Shown here: positions 39,048 through 50,053 of the stretch, one piece after another
How the letters are laid out: each line of letters starts with the position of its first letter
How positions within the stretch are numbered: position 1 is the stretch's first letter
Program-made: the position numbers and the translations under genes
Assembly (NCBI GenBank): GCA_947492585.1
Contig: CANLND010000003.1
Span: 124,001-188,000, forward strand
DNA from: an uncultured Paracoccaceae bacterium
Lineage (GTDB): Bacteria > Pseudomonadota > Alphaproteobacteria > Rhodobacterales > Rhodobacteraceae
DNA: 64,000 nt
Reading direction: 5' to 3'
The notes under the pieces: generated by a model
What the model saw: only the letters and a program-made list of their open reading frames with translations
Told to the model about the DNA's origin: nothing
Database searches by the model: none

Positions 39048-39818
39048 TTACTCGTCAATGTCCGGCGTGGGCACATAAGTTGCGACTTTTGAATCCAGCC
39101 ACAGCCGTGCACCATCGACAGAGGCGACGTATTTGCTCATCCATGGGTCTGTCTGCGGTAGCTTTGCGGCGATCTGCGGCGCGTTGCTATAGATCAGCAC
39201 CAAGGCTATGGCCGCCAGCACCGCCAAAAAGAATCCTCGCTGAAATCCGGCAGATCCGTTGGACCGGGGGGTAAGTGCGGCAGCGGCCACCTGTGCTGCA
39301 TCATTGTGGTCAGCGGCACGCAACGTTGAGTTGATCTCTTCGATGTCGGGCAGCAGCCCCCGTCGCGATTCCTGTTCCATGGCAGCAGAGACCTGCGTGG
39401 CATCCACGCGGGACGGTTCTGTTGGTGCGCTAAGGCTGCTGTCTGTCTGCGGCTCGGGACGGGGTGCACTTTCTAAGCCTAGATCAGGCTGAGTTTCCAA
39501 ATTGGCCCGTGCTTGGGCACGCAGGCTGGCTTCACGTTCCGCTTCAGCCCGCAAGATCTCGGCCAGTTCAGGATCCAATCCGCGCTGTCCGCGCGGTTCA
39601 GGGGTGTCCGCGTCGTCATTGGAACCGGCGTCTGCGGCAGGTTCTTGGGTCGCTACCGAGAAATCTTCTTCGGGCGGTGTTGCCGTCTCTTCGGGGAGGT
39701 CGCGCGCCTGAAACCAGGTGTCACCACAGTTGGAACACTGAACATCGCGCCCGTCCTGCGGGATCACGCTCTCGGGGACTTCGTACTGGGCCCTGCAATT
39801 GGGGCATGTCAAACGCAT
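39048..39818 (-). CDS. Zinc-ribbon (MJ0042-type) domain protein with TM
   Basis: MRLTCPNCRAQYEVPESVIPQDGRDVQCSNCGDTWFQ. Confidence 0.93.
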   Translation of the reverse strand: MRLTCPNCRAQYEVPESVIPQDGRDVQCSNCGDTWFQARDLPEETATPPEEDFSVATQEPAADAGSNDDADTPEPRGQRGLDPELAEILRAEAEREASLRAQARANLETQPDLGLESAPRPEPQTDSSLSAPTEPSRVDATQVSAAMEQESRRGLLPDIEEINSTLRAADHNDAAQVAAAALTPRSNGSAGFQRGFFLAVLAAIALVLIYSNAPQIAAKLPQTDPWMSKYVASVDGARLWLDSKVATYVPTPDIDE

Positions 39819-40020
39819 TCCGCTCTCCTCGACCGTAACCTGGCAAGAGATCGGCCAGCTTATGATTATTCTGAAATCATAAGCCGTTCATCTGCGTCAA
39901 GAAAGAGACAATTAAGGATTTTGATGTCCCTGCGGCGGGGCGGGACACCTGCGCAACAGCTGACCATTGAAACTGTCGAGGGTCTGGGGCAAAACTGCCG
40001 GACAAGGACAGGGGGCATCT

Positions 40021-40698
40021 GTGATCGAGCTGGACAATATAGCCTATAATTACGGCGGTGGAGAGCTGCTGAGCAATGTGTCTGTTCAGCTGGCTCCGGG
40101 GGCGTTTTATTTTCTGACAGGCCCATCGGGCGCTGGCAAAACAACGCTGTTGAAAATGTGTTATGGGGCGTTGGCTCCAACGGCGGGACAGGTGCGCGCC
40201 TTTAACATGGATGTGGCGGGGCTGGATCGCGATCAGATGGCCATGCTGCGCCGCCGTGTTGGGGTGGTGCATCAGGACTGCCGTTTTCTGGATCATCTGT
40301 CGCTGATTGAAAATATCGCCCTGCCTCTCACCGTCTCGGGCCGTGATCTGGCTGACGAAGAGGACAATTTGCGTGAATTGCTCAATTGGGTTGGGCTGTC
40401 TGAGCGTGCGGATGCGCTGCCCCCGGAACTGTCGGGCGGTGAACGCCAACGGGCTGCGCTGGCGCGGGCGGTGATTCTGTCGCCCGACGTCATCATCGCG
40501 GATGAACCGACCGGCAATGTGGATTGGGAAATGTCCCAGCGCCTGCTGCGCCTGTTGGTCGAGCTGAACAATATGGGCAAAACCATCATGGTGGCCACCC
40601 ATGACCTGCCGTTGATCCGAGCGGCTAAAAATCAAGTACAGGCGCGGGTGTTGCGGATTTCGAACCGCCAATTGCAACTGGCCGGAGTAGATCTATGA
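40021..40698 (+). CDS. ftsE: Cell division ATP-binding protein FtsE (GTG start)
   Basis: FLTGPSGAGKTTLLKM, LSGGERQRAALARAV, IIADEPTGNVD. Confidence 0.92.
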   Translation: MIELDNIAYNYGGGELLSNVSVQLAPGAFYFLTGPSGAGKTTLLKMCYGALAPTAGQVRAFNMDVAGLDRDQMAMLRRRVGVVHQDCRFLDHLSLIENIALPLTVSGRDLADEEDNLRELLNWVGLSERADALPPELSGGERQRAALARAVILSPDVIIADEPTGNVDWEMSQRLLRLLVELNNMGKTIMVATHDLPLIRAAKNQVQARVLRISNRQLQLAGVDL

Positions 40699-41594
40699 TC
40701 ATCTCCGCGGTGCGCAATCTTATTCTTGGCGACGCACAAGCCGACCGGGTGGTGCCGCCCAGCGGTTTTACTGCGCATCTCACGCTGTTTGTGTCGGGCG
40801 CCATGGCGTTTCTGACAGTGTTTGCCCTTGCCCTGTCCCTGGCGTCAGGGCGTCTGGCGGATCGTTGGGCAGATGAATTGGCGGGGGCGGCAACCTTGCG
40901 GATCAATGCGCCAGCCGCACAAAAGGCTGCCCAGACCGAAGTCGCGCTGAAGATTTTGCAGCAAACGCCCGGCGTGGCGCGGGCGCGGTCAATCACCAGC
41001 GATGAACAAGTAGCATTGCTGTCGCCGTGGTTTGGTGCAGATCTGCCCATCGACAGCCTGCCGGTGCCGCAGCTGATCGAAATTTTCGCCGATGATCCCC
41101 CCTATGATGCCACGGGCCTGCGTCTGCGCTTGCAAGCCGAAGTGCCCGGAGCGGTGCTTGATGACCACACCCGCTGGCGCGAACCCTTGGTTGATGCGGC
41201 GCGGGCCCTGCGGCGTTTGGCGGTGGTGTCCATTTTGCTGTTGGGCGGCGCGATGGCGGCAATGATCACGCTGGCGGCCAATGCAGCCCTTGCGGCAAAC
41301 GCTCAGGTGATCGAAGTGCTGCGCCTTGTTGGGGCGCAAGACAGTTACATTGCCAATGCGTTCATTCGCCGCTTTACGCTGCGCGCGTTGTCTGGCGCGG
41401 CCGTGGGCGTGACGCTTGGTATGATTGGTGTCTTTCTGTTGCCCGAAGCCTCGGACGAGGGGGGCTTTTTGACCGGCCTTGGCCTGACCGGCTGGCGCTG
41501 GCTGTTGCCGCTGTGGATTCCGCTGTTGGGTGCTGCGGTGGCCTTTACTGCCACCACGCGGGCCGCAAACAAACGACTTGGAGGTCTGGCATGA
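40695..41594 (+). CDS. ftsX: Cell division protein FtsX
   Basis: Four TM segments; ATGA overlap with ftsE; LRLVGAQDSYIANAFIRRFTLRAL. Confidence 0.9.
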   Translation: MIISAVRNLILGDAQADRVVPPSGFTAHLTLFVSGAMAFLTVFALALSLASGRLADRWADELAGAATLRINAPAAQKAAQTEVALKILQQTPGVARARSITSDEQVALLSPWFGADLPIDSLPVPQLIEIFADDPPYDATGLRLRLQAEVPGAVLDDHTRWREPLVDAARALRRLAVVSILLLGGAMAAMITLAANAALAANAQVIEVLRLVGAQDSYIANAFIRRFTLRALSGAAVGVTLGMIGVFLLPEASDEGGFLTGLGLTGWRWLLPLWIPLLGAAVAFTATTRAANKRLGGLA

Positions 41595-42319
41595 CACAGG
41601 CATGGCGCTGGCTGCGGTCGGTTTTCTTTATTTTGCAGATGTATCTGGCAATGCTGGTTTTGGGTGTTCTCTTTGCACCATGGGCGATTGTGTCGAAACG
41701 TGGCGCGCGGCTGGCCTGCAAATCCTTTTGCGGCTGGGTCTTGTGGACAGCGCACTGGATGGTTGGCATTCGCAGCGAGTGGCGGGGAGAGATCCCGACC
41801 GGTGAAGTGGTGGTCGCAGCCAAGCACCAAAGCTTTCTTGATATCATCATGATTTTCTACAAGGTCCCACAGGCCAAATTCATCATGAAGCGTGAATTGA
41901 TGTGGGCGCCAATTTTGGGGGTCTATGCCAAACGTTTGGGGTGTGTTCCGGTTAATCGTGGCAAGCGCGGCGCGGCGGTTGCCAAATTGGTAAAAGACGT
42001 GGCGCGTGAATTCGCGGAACCCGGCCAGCTGGTGATTTACCCCCAAGGCACCCGGGTCACCCCCGGCGTGTCCAAACCCTACAAGGTTGGTACGGCCGTG
42101 CTGTTCGAAGCGCTTCAGCAACCTTTGGTGCCCGTGGCCACCAACGTGGGCCTGTTCTGGCCCCGCAAAGGCATCCTGCGTACGCCCGGCACTGCCGTGG
42201 TCGAGTTTCTGTCCCCAATCCCTGCGGGCACCGCACGATCTGACATGATGCAGGATCTAGAAACGCGCGTCGAACAACGATCTGATGCGCTGATGGCGGA
42301 TGCTGGCTTTACTGGCTAG
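41591..42319 (+). CDS. 1-acyl-sn-glycerol-3-phosphate acyltransferase (PlsC family)
   Basis: VVAAKHQSFLDIIMIF (HX4D-like) and VIYPQGTRVTPG. Confidence 0.93.
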   Translation: MTQAWRWLRSVFFILQMYLAMLVLGVLFAPWAIVSKRGARLACKSFCGWVLWTAHWMVGIRSEWRGEIPTGEVVVAAKHQSFLDIIMIFYKVPQAKFIMKRELMWAPILGVYAKRLGCVPVNRGKRGAAVAKLVKDVAREFAEPGQLVIYPQGTRVTPGVSKPYKVGTAVLFEALQQPLVPVATNVGLFWPRKGILRTPGTAVVEFLSPIPAGTARSDMMQDLETRVEQRSDALMADAGFTG

Positions 42320-42379
42320 ACCATGTGCACCGAGTTTCCCGGGGTGGTTTTCCACCCGTTTTTACCATGAGGTTAAATC

Positions 42380-43366
42380 ATGCAGGAATTCTTTTCGAAC
42401 TATATCAGCTACGTGCAAAAATTTGCTGGTGCGATTTTCGACCCCGAACAACGGGTGTATCTCCTGTACATTGGAACCTCGTTGTTTGCGGCATTGGTCG
42501 TGTTCCGCGTAGGGCTGAAGCAAAAAGACCAAGGGCTGCGGGGGTTTATATCCTTTGTCTTTCCTCGGTCGGTCTGGTCGCATTCCTCCGCATGGCTGGA
42601 TGTGCGGTATTTTTTCTTTCACAAACTGATCGGTCATTTCCTTTTGTTTGGGCTGGCGGCTGCGGCGGCCACGTTTACCTTTGAAGGGGTGGCGGGCACA
42701 TCAATTGGCAGCGTGCCCGCCACCGCGCAGGGTGGCCTGAGTTGGGGCATTGTGTTGGGGTATATGGTCGTGACGGCGCTGGTGGCTGATTTTATTGGCT
42801 ATTTCGTGCACTACTTGCAGCACAAACTCCCGATCCTTTGGGAGTTTCACAAAGTGCACCACAGCGCCGAAGTGATGCATCCGTTGTCGAATTACCGTGA
42901 GCATCCGGTGGACAATCTGTTTTATCTGTTGTGCATCGGGGCGGGCTTTGGGGCTACAGCGGGGGCGGCATATCGGCTTCTGGGCGTGGTGCCAGATGTG
43001 CCCAGTATTCTTGGCATTCCGGTTCTGATGTTCCTATTCAACATCGCCGCCTACAACCTGCGCCATTCGCACATCTGGCTGCGTTGGCCTGGCGTTTGGT
43101 CCAAGGTGTTCCCATCTCCAGCCCATCACCATGTACACCACAGCTGCCACCCGGATCATTTCGACAAAAACTTTGCCTTTATGTTTCCGTTCTGGGACGT
43201 GATTTTTGGCACATACACCATGCCCGCAGACAACAGAGATGTGAAATTTGGTGTTGCGGGTATGAAGTCGATGGAGATGGACAGCTGTTGGAAACTGTAT
43301 GCAATGCCTTTTGTCAAAGTGGGGCGCAGAGTCAAACGGAGATGGCGCAAACGGCATTCCTCTTGA
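42380..43366 (+). CDS. Sterol desaturase / fatty acid hydroxylase family protein
   Basis: HYLQHKLPILWEFHKVHHSAE and HHHVHHSCHPDHFDKNF histidine clusters. Confidence 0.94.
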   Translation: MQEFFSNYISYVQKFAGAIFDPEQRVYLLYIGTSLFAALVVFRVGLKQKDQGLRGFISFVFPRSVWSHSSAWLDVRYFFFHKLIGHFLLFGLAAAAATFTFEGVAGTSIGSVPATAQGGLSWGIVLGYMVVTALVADFIGYFVHYLQHKLPILWEFHKVHHSAEVMHPLSNYREHPVDNLFYLLCIGAGFGATAGAAYRLLGVVPDVPSILGIPVLMFLFNIAAYNLRHSHIWLRWPGVWSKVFPSPAHHHVHHSCHPDHFDKNFAFMFPFWDVIFGTYTMPADNRDVKFGVAGMKSMEMDSCWKLYAMPFVKVGRRVKRRWRKRHSS

Positions 43367-43401
43367 TCAGCGGGTGAACAGACACGTGGTTGGTATACAA
43401 C

Positions 43402-43432
43402 ACAAAAGGCGGCCCAATGAGCCGCCTTTTGT
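43402..43432. terminator. Bidirectional terminator between convergent desaturase and lpdA
   Basis: acaaaaggcggc-ccaatga-gccgccttttgt. Confidence 0.85.
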
Positions 43433-43450
43433 TCGTTTTCTTGGTCTAAA

Positions 43451-44842
43451 TTACGCGTGGATTGCGCCGTCGCCGCAGGCCAGAGCGGCTTCGCGGACCG
43501 CTTCCGAATAGGTTGGATGTGCGTGGCAGGTCAGGGCGATGTCTTCGGCAGAGGCCCCAAATTCCATCGCGACACAAATCTCGTGGATCATGTCACCGGC
43601 CGCGGGGCCAATGATGGCAGCGCCCAAAACGCGGTCTGTTTCTTTGTCTGCGATCAGTTTTACAAAGCCGTCGGCCTGACCAACTGCCTTGGCGCGGCCG
43701 TTGCCCATGAAGGAAAACTTGCCAACTTTGATGTTCCGACCTTCGGCCTTTAGCGCGTCTTCGGTGGCGCCGACGGTGGCAACTTCTGGGGTGGTGTAAA
43801 CCACGCCGGGGATCACTCCATAGTTCACGTGGCCATGTTTGCCCGCGATCACGTCGGCCACGGCCATGCCTTCGTCTTCGGCCTTGTGGGCCAGCATCGG
43901 GCCTTCGATCACGTCGCCAATCGCATAAACGCCGGGCACGTTGGTGGCCCATTTGGCGTCGGTGGCGATCTGGCCGCGCTCGGTCAATTTAATGCCAAGC
44001 GTGTCCAGACCCAGACCTTCGGCGTAAGGTTTGCGGCCCGTCGCCACCAGTACCACATCCGCATCGATTACTTCGGCGTCGCCGCCCTTTTTCGGCTGAT
44101 ACGAGACCTTGGCTTTGCCGCCTTTGGTTTCAACACCCTGAACAGCCGCACCCATCACAAAGGAAAGCCCCTGTTTTTCCAAGATCTTTTTGAACGCGCG
44201 TTGCACGTCCTTGTCCATGCCAGGGCAGACGGCATCCATGTATTCAACCACGGTGACCTCAGCCCCCAGACGCGCATAAACCGAGCCCAGCTCCAACCCG
44301 ATGACGCCCGCACCAATCACCACCATCTTCTTGGGGATCTTGGGCAGTTCCAACGCGCCGGTGCTGTCGACCACGATGCCTTTGTCGTTGTCCACGGCCA
44401 CGCCGGGCAGCGACGAGGGCACCGAGCCGGAGGCGATCACGATGTTTTTGGTCGCGTAGGTGTCATCGCCAACCTTGACCTGACCTGCGGCGGGGATCGA
44501 GGCCCAGCCTTTCAGCCAGTCGATCTTGTTCTTCTTCATGAGGAACTCAATACCGCCGGTGTTTTGACCGATGACCTCATCCTTGTAGGATTTCATCTGG
44601 TTCCAGTCGACCGATGGCGATTTGCCCTTGAGCCCCATTTTGGCAAAGTTGTGCTCTGCCTCGTGCAGCTGGTGCGTGGCGTGCAGCAGTGCCTTTGACG
44701 GAATGCAGCCCACGTTCAGACAGGTGCCACCAAGGGTGTCGCGGCCTTCCACGATGGCCGTTTTCAGACCCAGCTGGGCGCAGCGCACGGCGGAAACATA
44801 ACCGCCGGGACCGGCGCCGATGATGATGACGTCATATGACAT
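43451..44842 (-). CDS. lpdA: Dihydrolipoyl dehydrogenase
   Basis: [53 protein letters not shown]. Confidence 0.97.
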   Translation of the reverse strand: MSYDVIIIGAGPGGYVSAVRCAQLGLKTAIVEGRDTLGGTCLNVGCIPSKALLHATHQLHEAEHNFAKMGLKGKSPSVDWNQMKSYKDEVIGQNTGGIEFLMKKNKIDWLKGWASIPAAGQVKVGDDTYATKNIVIASGSVPSSLPGVAVDNDKGIVVDSTGALELPKIPKKMVVIGAGVIGLELGSVYARLGAEVTVVEYMDAVCPGMDKDVQRAFKKILEKQGLSFVMGAAVQGVETKGGKAKVSYQPKKGGDAEVIDADVVLVATGRKPYAEGLGLDTLGIKLTERGQIATDAKWATNVPGVYAIGDVIEGPMLAHKAEDEGMAVADVIAGKHGHVNYGVIPGVVYTTPEVATVGATEDALKAEGRNIKVGKFSFMGNGRAKAVGQADGFVKLIADKETDRVLGAAIIGPAAGDMIHEICVAMEFGASAEDIALTCHAHPTYSEAVREAALACGDGAIHA

Positions 44843-45044
44843 GGGGTGATCCTTTCGTCAGGAAATGAAGGGGCCAGAAGAGGGGTGACATCTGTGCACC
44901 CCCTGTACGCCGCCTGTGCAGCGGGCTGGCGGATTTGGGTGTGTAGCGGGTCGAAGGAGAAACCGAGAGCGATCTCATAGGCCTCCCCCGGAGTATTTTT
45001 GACAAGATGAAGGAGTGCTTGGACTCTATTCACGCTGCTTCCCG

Positions 45045-45530
45045 TCAAATTTGCGCCCGAAATTGATTGTTCTTTTCTGCACCCATGAATGAAGCGCACA
45101 GGTAGCAAGTTCCGTATGCTGCAGCAAATGGTGGTAGGAAGAATGAAACCGCGAATGCAAATGTTACAAAAAGCCATGGCCGTTCGCAAAACGCTTTCAG
45201 CAATCCCAAGTGACGTAGCAGGTCGATGTGGAAATTCCAAATCGACGCGAGTAATTCGCACGTGCCTCTTAGAACTGCAGTTACGTTGTCGCTATTCTCC
45301 GTACCATTGACCGTGTCAATAGGCCTGCCGGAGGCAGCACTATTGCAGCTCGTTTCAATGGATGAAGTTGTGTTTTGGTTATTGCCGATCAGCCATCCTA
45401 TAAAGGCCAATATAGCTGAGAGAACCCACGCGCCGTTTACAGCTGTTCCTCCTGCAGCGATGCCGATAGAGGAACCCAGAAAGAAGCCAATGAAGCCACC
45501 GGCAATGGCGAAAGCATTGCGTCTTTTCAT
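45045..45530 (-). CDS. Hypothetical membrane protein between odhB and lpdA
   Basis: 161-aa ORF with hydrophobic N- and C-terminal segments; no family recognised. Confidence 0.6.
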   Translation of the reverse strand: MKRRNAFAIAGGFIGFFLGSSIGIAAGGTAVNGAWVLSAILAFIGWLIGNNQNTTSSIETSCNSAASGRPIDTVNGTENSDNVTAVLRGTCELLASIWNFHIDLLRHLGLLKAFCERPWLFVTFAFAVSFFLPPFAAAYGTCYLCASFMGAEKNNQFRAQI

Positions 45531-45595
45531 GTTCTGTCCTTCTTTACTCGGAGACAGAGGGGACGAGTGTCCCCTCTATTTGGATTCGACGGTAG

Positions 45596-47089
45596 CTACA
45601 GATCCATCAACAGGCGGCGGGGATCTTCCAGCGCTTCTTTGACGCGGACGAGGAAAGTCACAGCACCTTTGCCATCCACGATCCGGTGGTCATACGACAG
45701 GGCCAGATACATCATTGGACGGATCACAACCTGACCGTTGATCGCCATGGGGCGGTCCTGGATCTTGTGCATGCCCAGAATGCCCGACTGTGGCGGATTC
45801 AGGATGGGCGAGGACATCAGCGAGCCATAGACACCACCGTTGGAGATGGTGAAGGTGCCACCCTGCATTTCTGCCATCGACAGTTTGCCGTCACGGGCGC
45901 GTTTGCCCTTCTCGGCAATCGCCTGTTCTATCCCGGCAAAGGACATGGCGTCGGCGTCACGGATCACCGGAACAACCAGACCGGTGGGGGTGCCTGCCGC
46001 GATGCCCATGTGCACAAAGTTTTTGTACACGATGTCGGTGTCGTCAATCTCGGCGTTGACCTCGGGCACTTCTTTCAGCGCGTGGATACAGGCCTTGGTG
46101 AAGAAGGACATAAAGCCCAGTTTCACGCCGTGTTTCTTCAGGAACAGGTCTTTGTATTCGTTGCGCAGGGCCATCACCTCGGTCATGTCGACCTCGTTAT
46201 AGGTGGTCAGCATGGCAGCGGTGTTCTGGCTGTCCTTCAGGCGCTTGGCGATGGTCTGACGCAGGCGCGTCATTTTCACGCGCTCTTCGCGGGCGGCGTC
46301 ATCTGCAGGCACAGGTGCGCGCACGGCGGCGGGCGCTGGGGCTGCTGCAGGAGCGGTGGCTGCGGCGGCAACCGCACGGGCCACGTCATCCTTCATGATG
46401 CGACCGTCGCGGCCAGTGCCTGCGACCTGGGTCGCGTTCAGACCGGCTTCGGCCATCGCTTTTTCCGCGGCTGGCGCATTGGCGATGTCTTTTGCGGCGG
46501 CGGCAGGAGCCGCAGCTGAGCTGGGCGCAGCAGCCGGGGCCGCCGCTACCGCAGCGCCTGCACCTGCCAGAACGCCGAGTTTTGCGGTGGCATCCACGGT
46601 GGTGCCTTCGGGTGCCGTGATTTCGGCCAGAACGCCTGCGGCGGGGGCGGGCACTTCAACGGACACCTTGTCTGTTTCCAGTTCACACAGCATTTCGTCT
46701 TGGGCTACGGTGTCGCCGACCTTTTTGAACCACGTCGAAACGGTGGCTTCGGAGACAGATTCGCCAAGTGTTGGCACCATCACATCTGTGGTGGCGGCCG
46801 TGGCTGGCGCGGCGGTGGGGGCGGGGGCCGCAGCAGGCGCGGCAGCTGCACCGCCTGCGGAGATCATCGCCAATAGGGCATCCACACCCACGGTGGAGCC
46901 TTCGGCCGCGACAATTTCGCCCAGAGTGCCAGCCGCGGGGGCAGGCACTTCTACGGTGACCTTGTCTGTTTCCAATTCACACAGCATTTCATCAGCCATG
47001 ATCGCGTCACCCGGTTTTTTGAACCAGGTTGCCACGGTAGCCTCTGTCACGGATTCGCCCAGCGTGGGCACGCGCACTTCGGTGGTCAT
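45596..47089 (-). CDS. odhB: Dihydrolipoamide succinyltransferase (2-oxoglutarate dehydrogenase E2), two lipoyl domains
   Basis: Two PTLGESV.EATV.TWFKK...LCELETDKV domains; [26 protein letters not shown]. Confidence 0.97.
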   Translation of the reverse strand: MTTEVRVPTLGESVTEATVATWFKKPGDAIMADEMLCELETDKVTVEVPAPAAGTLGEIVAAEGSTVGVDALLAMISAGGAAAAPAAAPAPTAAPATAATTDVMVPTLGESVSEATVSTWFKKVGDTVAQDEMLCELETDKVSVEVPAPAAGVLAEITAPEGTTVDATAKLGVLAGAGAAVAAAPAAAPSSAAAPAAAAKDIANAPAAEKAMAEAGLNATQVAGTGRDGRIMKDDVARAVAAAATAPAAAPAPAAVRAPVPADDAAREERVKMTRLRQTIAKRLKDSQNTAAMLTTYNEVDMTEVMALRNEYKDLFLKKHGVKLGFMSFFTKACIHALKEVPEVNAEIDDTDIVYKNFVHMGIAAGTPTGLVVPVIRDADAMSFAGIEQAIAEKGKRARDGKLSMAEMQGGTFTISNGGVYGSLMSSPILNPPQSGILGMHKIQDRPMAINGQVVIRPMMYLALSYDHRIVDGKGAVTFLVRVKEALEDPRRLLMDL

Positions 47090-47101
47090 ATCTGTTGTTC
47101 C

Positions 47102-50053
47102 TCAGATGCTCAGCGCTTCGTTCACGAGCGCAGCTTGTTGGGATTTGTGTTGGCTCGCCAGACCGGTGGCTGGCGATGCAGAGGTGGCACGGCCGATATA
47201 GGTCGGACGGGTGTGTTTGGCGCCGATCCGGGTCAGCACCCATTCGATGTTGGGCTCAATAAAGGTCCAAGCGCCTTGGTTTTTGGGCTCTTCCTGACAC
47301 CAGACAACTTCGGCGCCTTTAAAGCGTTCCATTTCCTTGACCAAAGAGATGGCCGGGAAGGGGTAATACTGTTCGACCCGCATCAGGTAGATGTCGTCGA
47401 TGCCCCGCGCGTCGCGCTCTTCCAAGAGGTCGTAATAGACCTTGCCCGAGCAGAGCACCACGCGCTTGATCTTGTTGTCGGGGACCAGTTGGGTGTCGGA
47501 ATTGCCGTGCTGGGCATCATCCCACAACACCCGGTGAAAGCTGGAGCCTGTGGTGAACTCTTCGGCCTTGGACACCGCCAGTTTGTGGCGCAGCAATGAT
47601 TTTGGTGTCACCATGATCAGTGGCTTACGGAAGGTGCGGTGGATCTGTCGGCGCAGGATGTGGAAGTAGTTCGCAGGCGTTGTACAATTCGCCACGATCC
47701 AGTTGTCCTGGCCACACATTTGCAAGAACCGCTCCAGACGCGCTGAGGAGTGCTCAGGGCCCTGACCTTCGAAACCATGCGGCAGCAGCGTCACCAGACC
47801 GGACATCCGCAGCCATTTGCTCTCGCCAGAGGAAATGAACTGGTCAAACATGATCTGCGCGCCATTGGCAAAGTCGCCAAACTGGGCTTCCCACAGGGTC
47901 AGCGCATTTGGTTCGGCCAGCGAATAGCCGTATTCAAAGCCCAGAACCGCATATTCCGACAGGGCGGAATCGATCACTTCGTATTGTTCCTGACCTGACC
48001 GGATGTTGTTCAGCGGGTAATAGCGCTCTTCGGTGTCCTGATTCACAATGCCGGAATGGCGCTGTGAGAAGGTGCCGCGTGTCGCGTCCTGACCGGACAG
48101 GCGCACCGGGTAGCCTTCGGTCAGAAGGGAGCCAAAGGCCATGGCTTCGCCGGTTGCCCAGTCAAAGTTTTCGCCTGTTTCAAACATCTTGCCGCGGGCT
48201 TGCAGGACGCGATTCACGGTTTTGTGGATCGGATATCCTTCGGGCACGGACGACAGAGAAGCACCAATTTCGGCCAGCGTTTCTGGCGCGATGGCGGTTT
48301 GGCCGCGTTGGTATTCTTCGCCGCGTTTGTCCAGATGTGACCAGCGCCCGTCCAGCCAATCGGCCTTGTTGGGTTTGTAGTCCTTGCCGATCTCGAACTC
48401 TTCGTTCAGGTGCGCCTGAAAGGCGGCCTTCATGTCTTCGATTTCGCCTTCGGGGATCAGCCCATCCTTGACCAGACGTTCGGTGTACAAAGACAGGGTG
48501 GTTTTGTGACCCTTGATCTTTTTGTACATCACCGGGTTGGTGAACATCGGCTCGTCGCCTTCGTTGTGACCAAATCGGCGGTAGCAGAAGATGTCCAGAA
48601 CCACGTCTTTTTGGAACTTTTGACGGAATTCGGTCGCGACCTTTGCGGCGTGTACCACCGCTTCGGGATCGTCACCGTTGACGTGGAAAATTGGCGCTTC
48701 AACCACCAGTGCGTTGTCGGTGGGGTAGGGCGAGGAGCGCGAGAAATGCGGCGCGGTGGTGAAACCGATCTGATTGTTCACCACGATGTGCATGGTGCCG
48801 CCGGTCTTGTGACCACGCAGACCCGACAGGGCAAAACACTCCGCCACAACACCCTGACCGGCAAAAGCGGCGTCGCCGTGCAGCAGGATGGGCAGCACTT
48901 TGGTGCGGCGATCGTCGTTCTTTTGGTCCTGCTTGGCGCGGACTTTGCCCAGTACAACTGGGTTCACCGCCTCCAGGTGGGAGGGGTTGGCCGTCAGTGA
49001 CAGGTGGACGGTGTTGCCGTCAAATTCCCGGTCCGAGGACGCCCCAAGGTGATATTTCACATCGCCAGAACCATCCACGTCTTCGGGTTTGAACGAGCCG
49101 CCCTGGAATTCGTTGAAGATCGCGCGATAGGGTTTGCGCATCACGTTGGCCAGAACTGACAAACGGCCCCGGTGGGGCATGCCGATCACGATGTCTTCGA
49201 CACCCAGATTGCCACCACGTTTGATGATCTGCTCCATCGCAGGGATCAGGCTTTCGCCGCCGTCCAGACCAAAACGTTTGGTGCCCATGTATTTGACATG
49301 CAGGAATTTTTCAAAACCCTCGGCCTCAACCATTTTGTTGAGGATCGCCTTGCGGCCTTCACGGGTGAATTGGATTTCCTTGCCAAACCCTTCGATGCGT
49401 TCTTTTAGCCAGGCCGATTGCTCGGGATCGGAGATGTGCATGTATTGCAAGGCAAAGGTGCCACAATAGGTGCGTTTCACGATCTCAACGATCTGGCGCA
49501 TCGAGGCAACCTGAAGGCCCAGCACATTGTCGATAAAGATCGGACGATCCATATCCGCATCGGTGAAACCATAAGATTTTGGATCCAGCTCAGGGTGCGG
49601 CGTGGCAGCGCGCATGCCCAGCGGGTCCAGTTCGGCGGCCAAGTGGCCCCGGAACCGATACGCCCGGATCAGCATCAGGGCGCGGATCGAATCCAGTACG
49701 GCGCGTTGGATCTGTTCGTCCGACACCGATGCGCCCGTTTTGACGGCCTGCTCCTTGATCTTTTTGCCCGCAGCTTTGGTTTCGACAGGAGCGGGCCATT
49801 CACCGGTCAATGCCGCGGTCAGGTCGTCCTCGGGGGCAGGGGGCCAGTCGGGGCGCGCCCACGAGGGGCCAGCGGCCTCGGCCCTTACGTCGCCTTCCGC
49901 ATCGCCCATCTGGCGAAAAAACTCGGCCCAGGCGGCATCAACCGCATTGGGGTCGCGAGCGTATTGGGCATAAAGCTGTTCAAGATACTCGGCGTTGTGC
50001 CCCTGCATAAAGGAGGAGGCATGGAAGAGATCGTTGGGGCTTTGCTCGGTCAT
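47102..50053 (-). CDS. sucA: 2-oxoglutarate dehydrogenase E1 component
   Basis: 983 aa; GMPHRGRLSVLANVMRKPYRAIFNEFQG; YRRFGHNEGDEPMFTNP. Confidence 0.97.
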   Translation of the reverse strand: MTEQSPNDLFHASSFMQGHNAEYLEQLYAQYARDPNAVDAAWAEFFRQMGDAEGDVRAEAAGPSWARPDWPPAPEDDLTAALTGEWPAPVETKAAGKKIKEQAVKTGASVSDEQIQRAVLDSIRALMLIRAYRFRGHLAAELDPLGMRAATPHPELDPKSYGFTDADMDRPIFIDNVLGLQVASMRQIVEIVKRTYCGTFALQYMHISDPEQSAWLKERIEGFGKEIQFTREGRKAILNKMVEAEGFEKFLHVKYMGTKRFGLDGGESLIPAMEQIIKRGGNLGVEDIVIGMPHRGRLSVLANVMRKPYRAIFNEFQGGSFKPEDVDGSGDVKYHLGASSDREFDGNTVHLSLTANPSHLEAVNPVVLGKVRAKQDQKNDDRRTKVLPILLHGDAAFAGQGVVAECFALSGLRGHKTGGTMHIVVNNQIGFTTAPHFSRSSPYPTDNALVVEAPIFHVNGDDPEAVVHAAKVATEFRQKFQKDVVLDIFCYRRFGHNEGDEPMFTNPVMYKKIKGHKTTLSLYTERLVKDGLIPEGEIEDMKAAFQAHLNEEFEIGKDYKPNKADWLDGRWSHLDKRGEEYQRGQTAIAPETLAEIGASLSSVPEGYPIHKTVNRVLQARGKMFETGENFDWATGEAMAFGSLLTEGYPVRLSGQDATRGTFSQRHSGIVNQDTEERYYPLNNIRSGQEQYEVIDSALSEYAVLGFEYGYSLAEPNALTLWEAQFGDFANGAQIMFDQFISSGESKWLRMSGLVTLLPHGFEGQGPEHSSARLERFLQMCGQDNWIVANCTTPANYFHILRRQIHRTFRKPLIMVTPKSLLRHKLAVSKAEEFTTGSSFHRVLWDDAQHGNSDTQLVPDNKIKRVVLCSGKVYYDLLEERDARGIDDIYLMRVEQYYPFPAISLVKEMERFKGAEVVWCQEEPKNQGAWTFIEPNIEWVLTRIGAKHTRPTYIGRATSASPATGLASQHKSQQAALVNEALSI

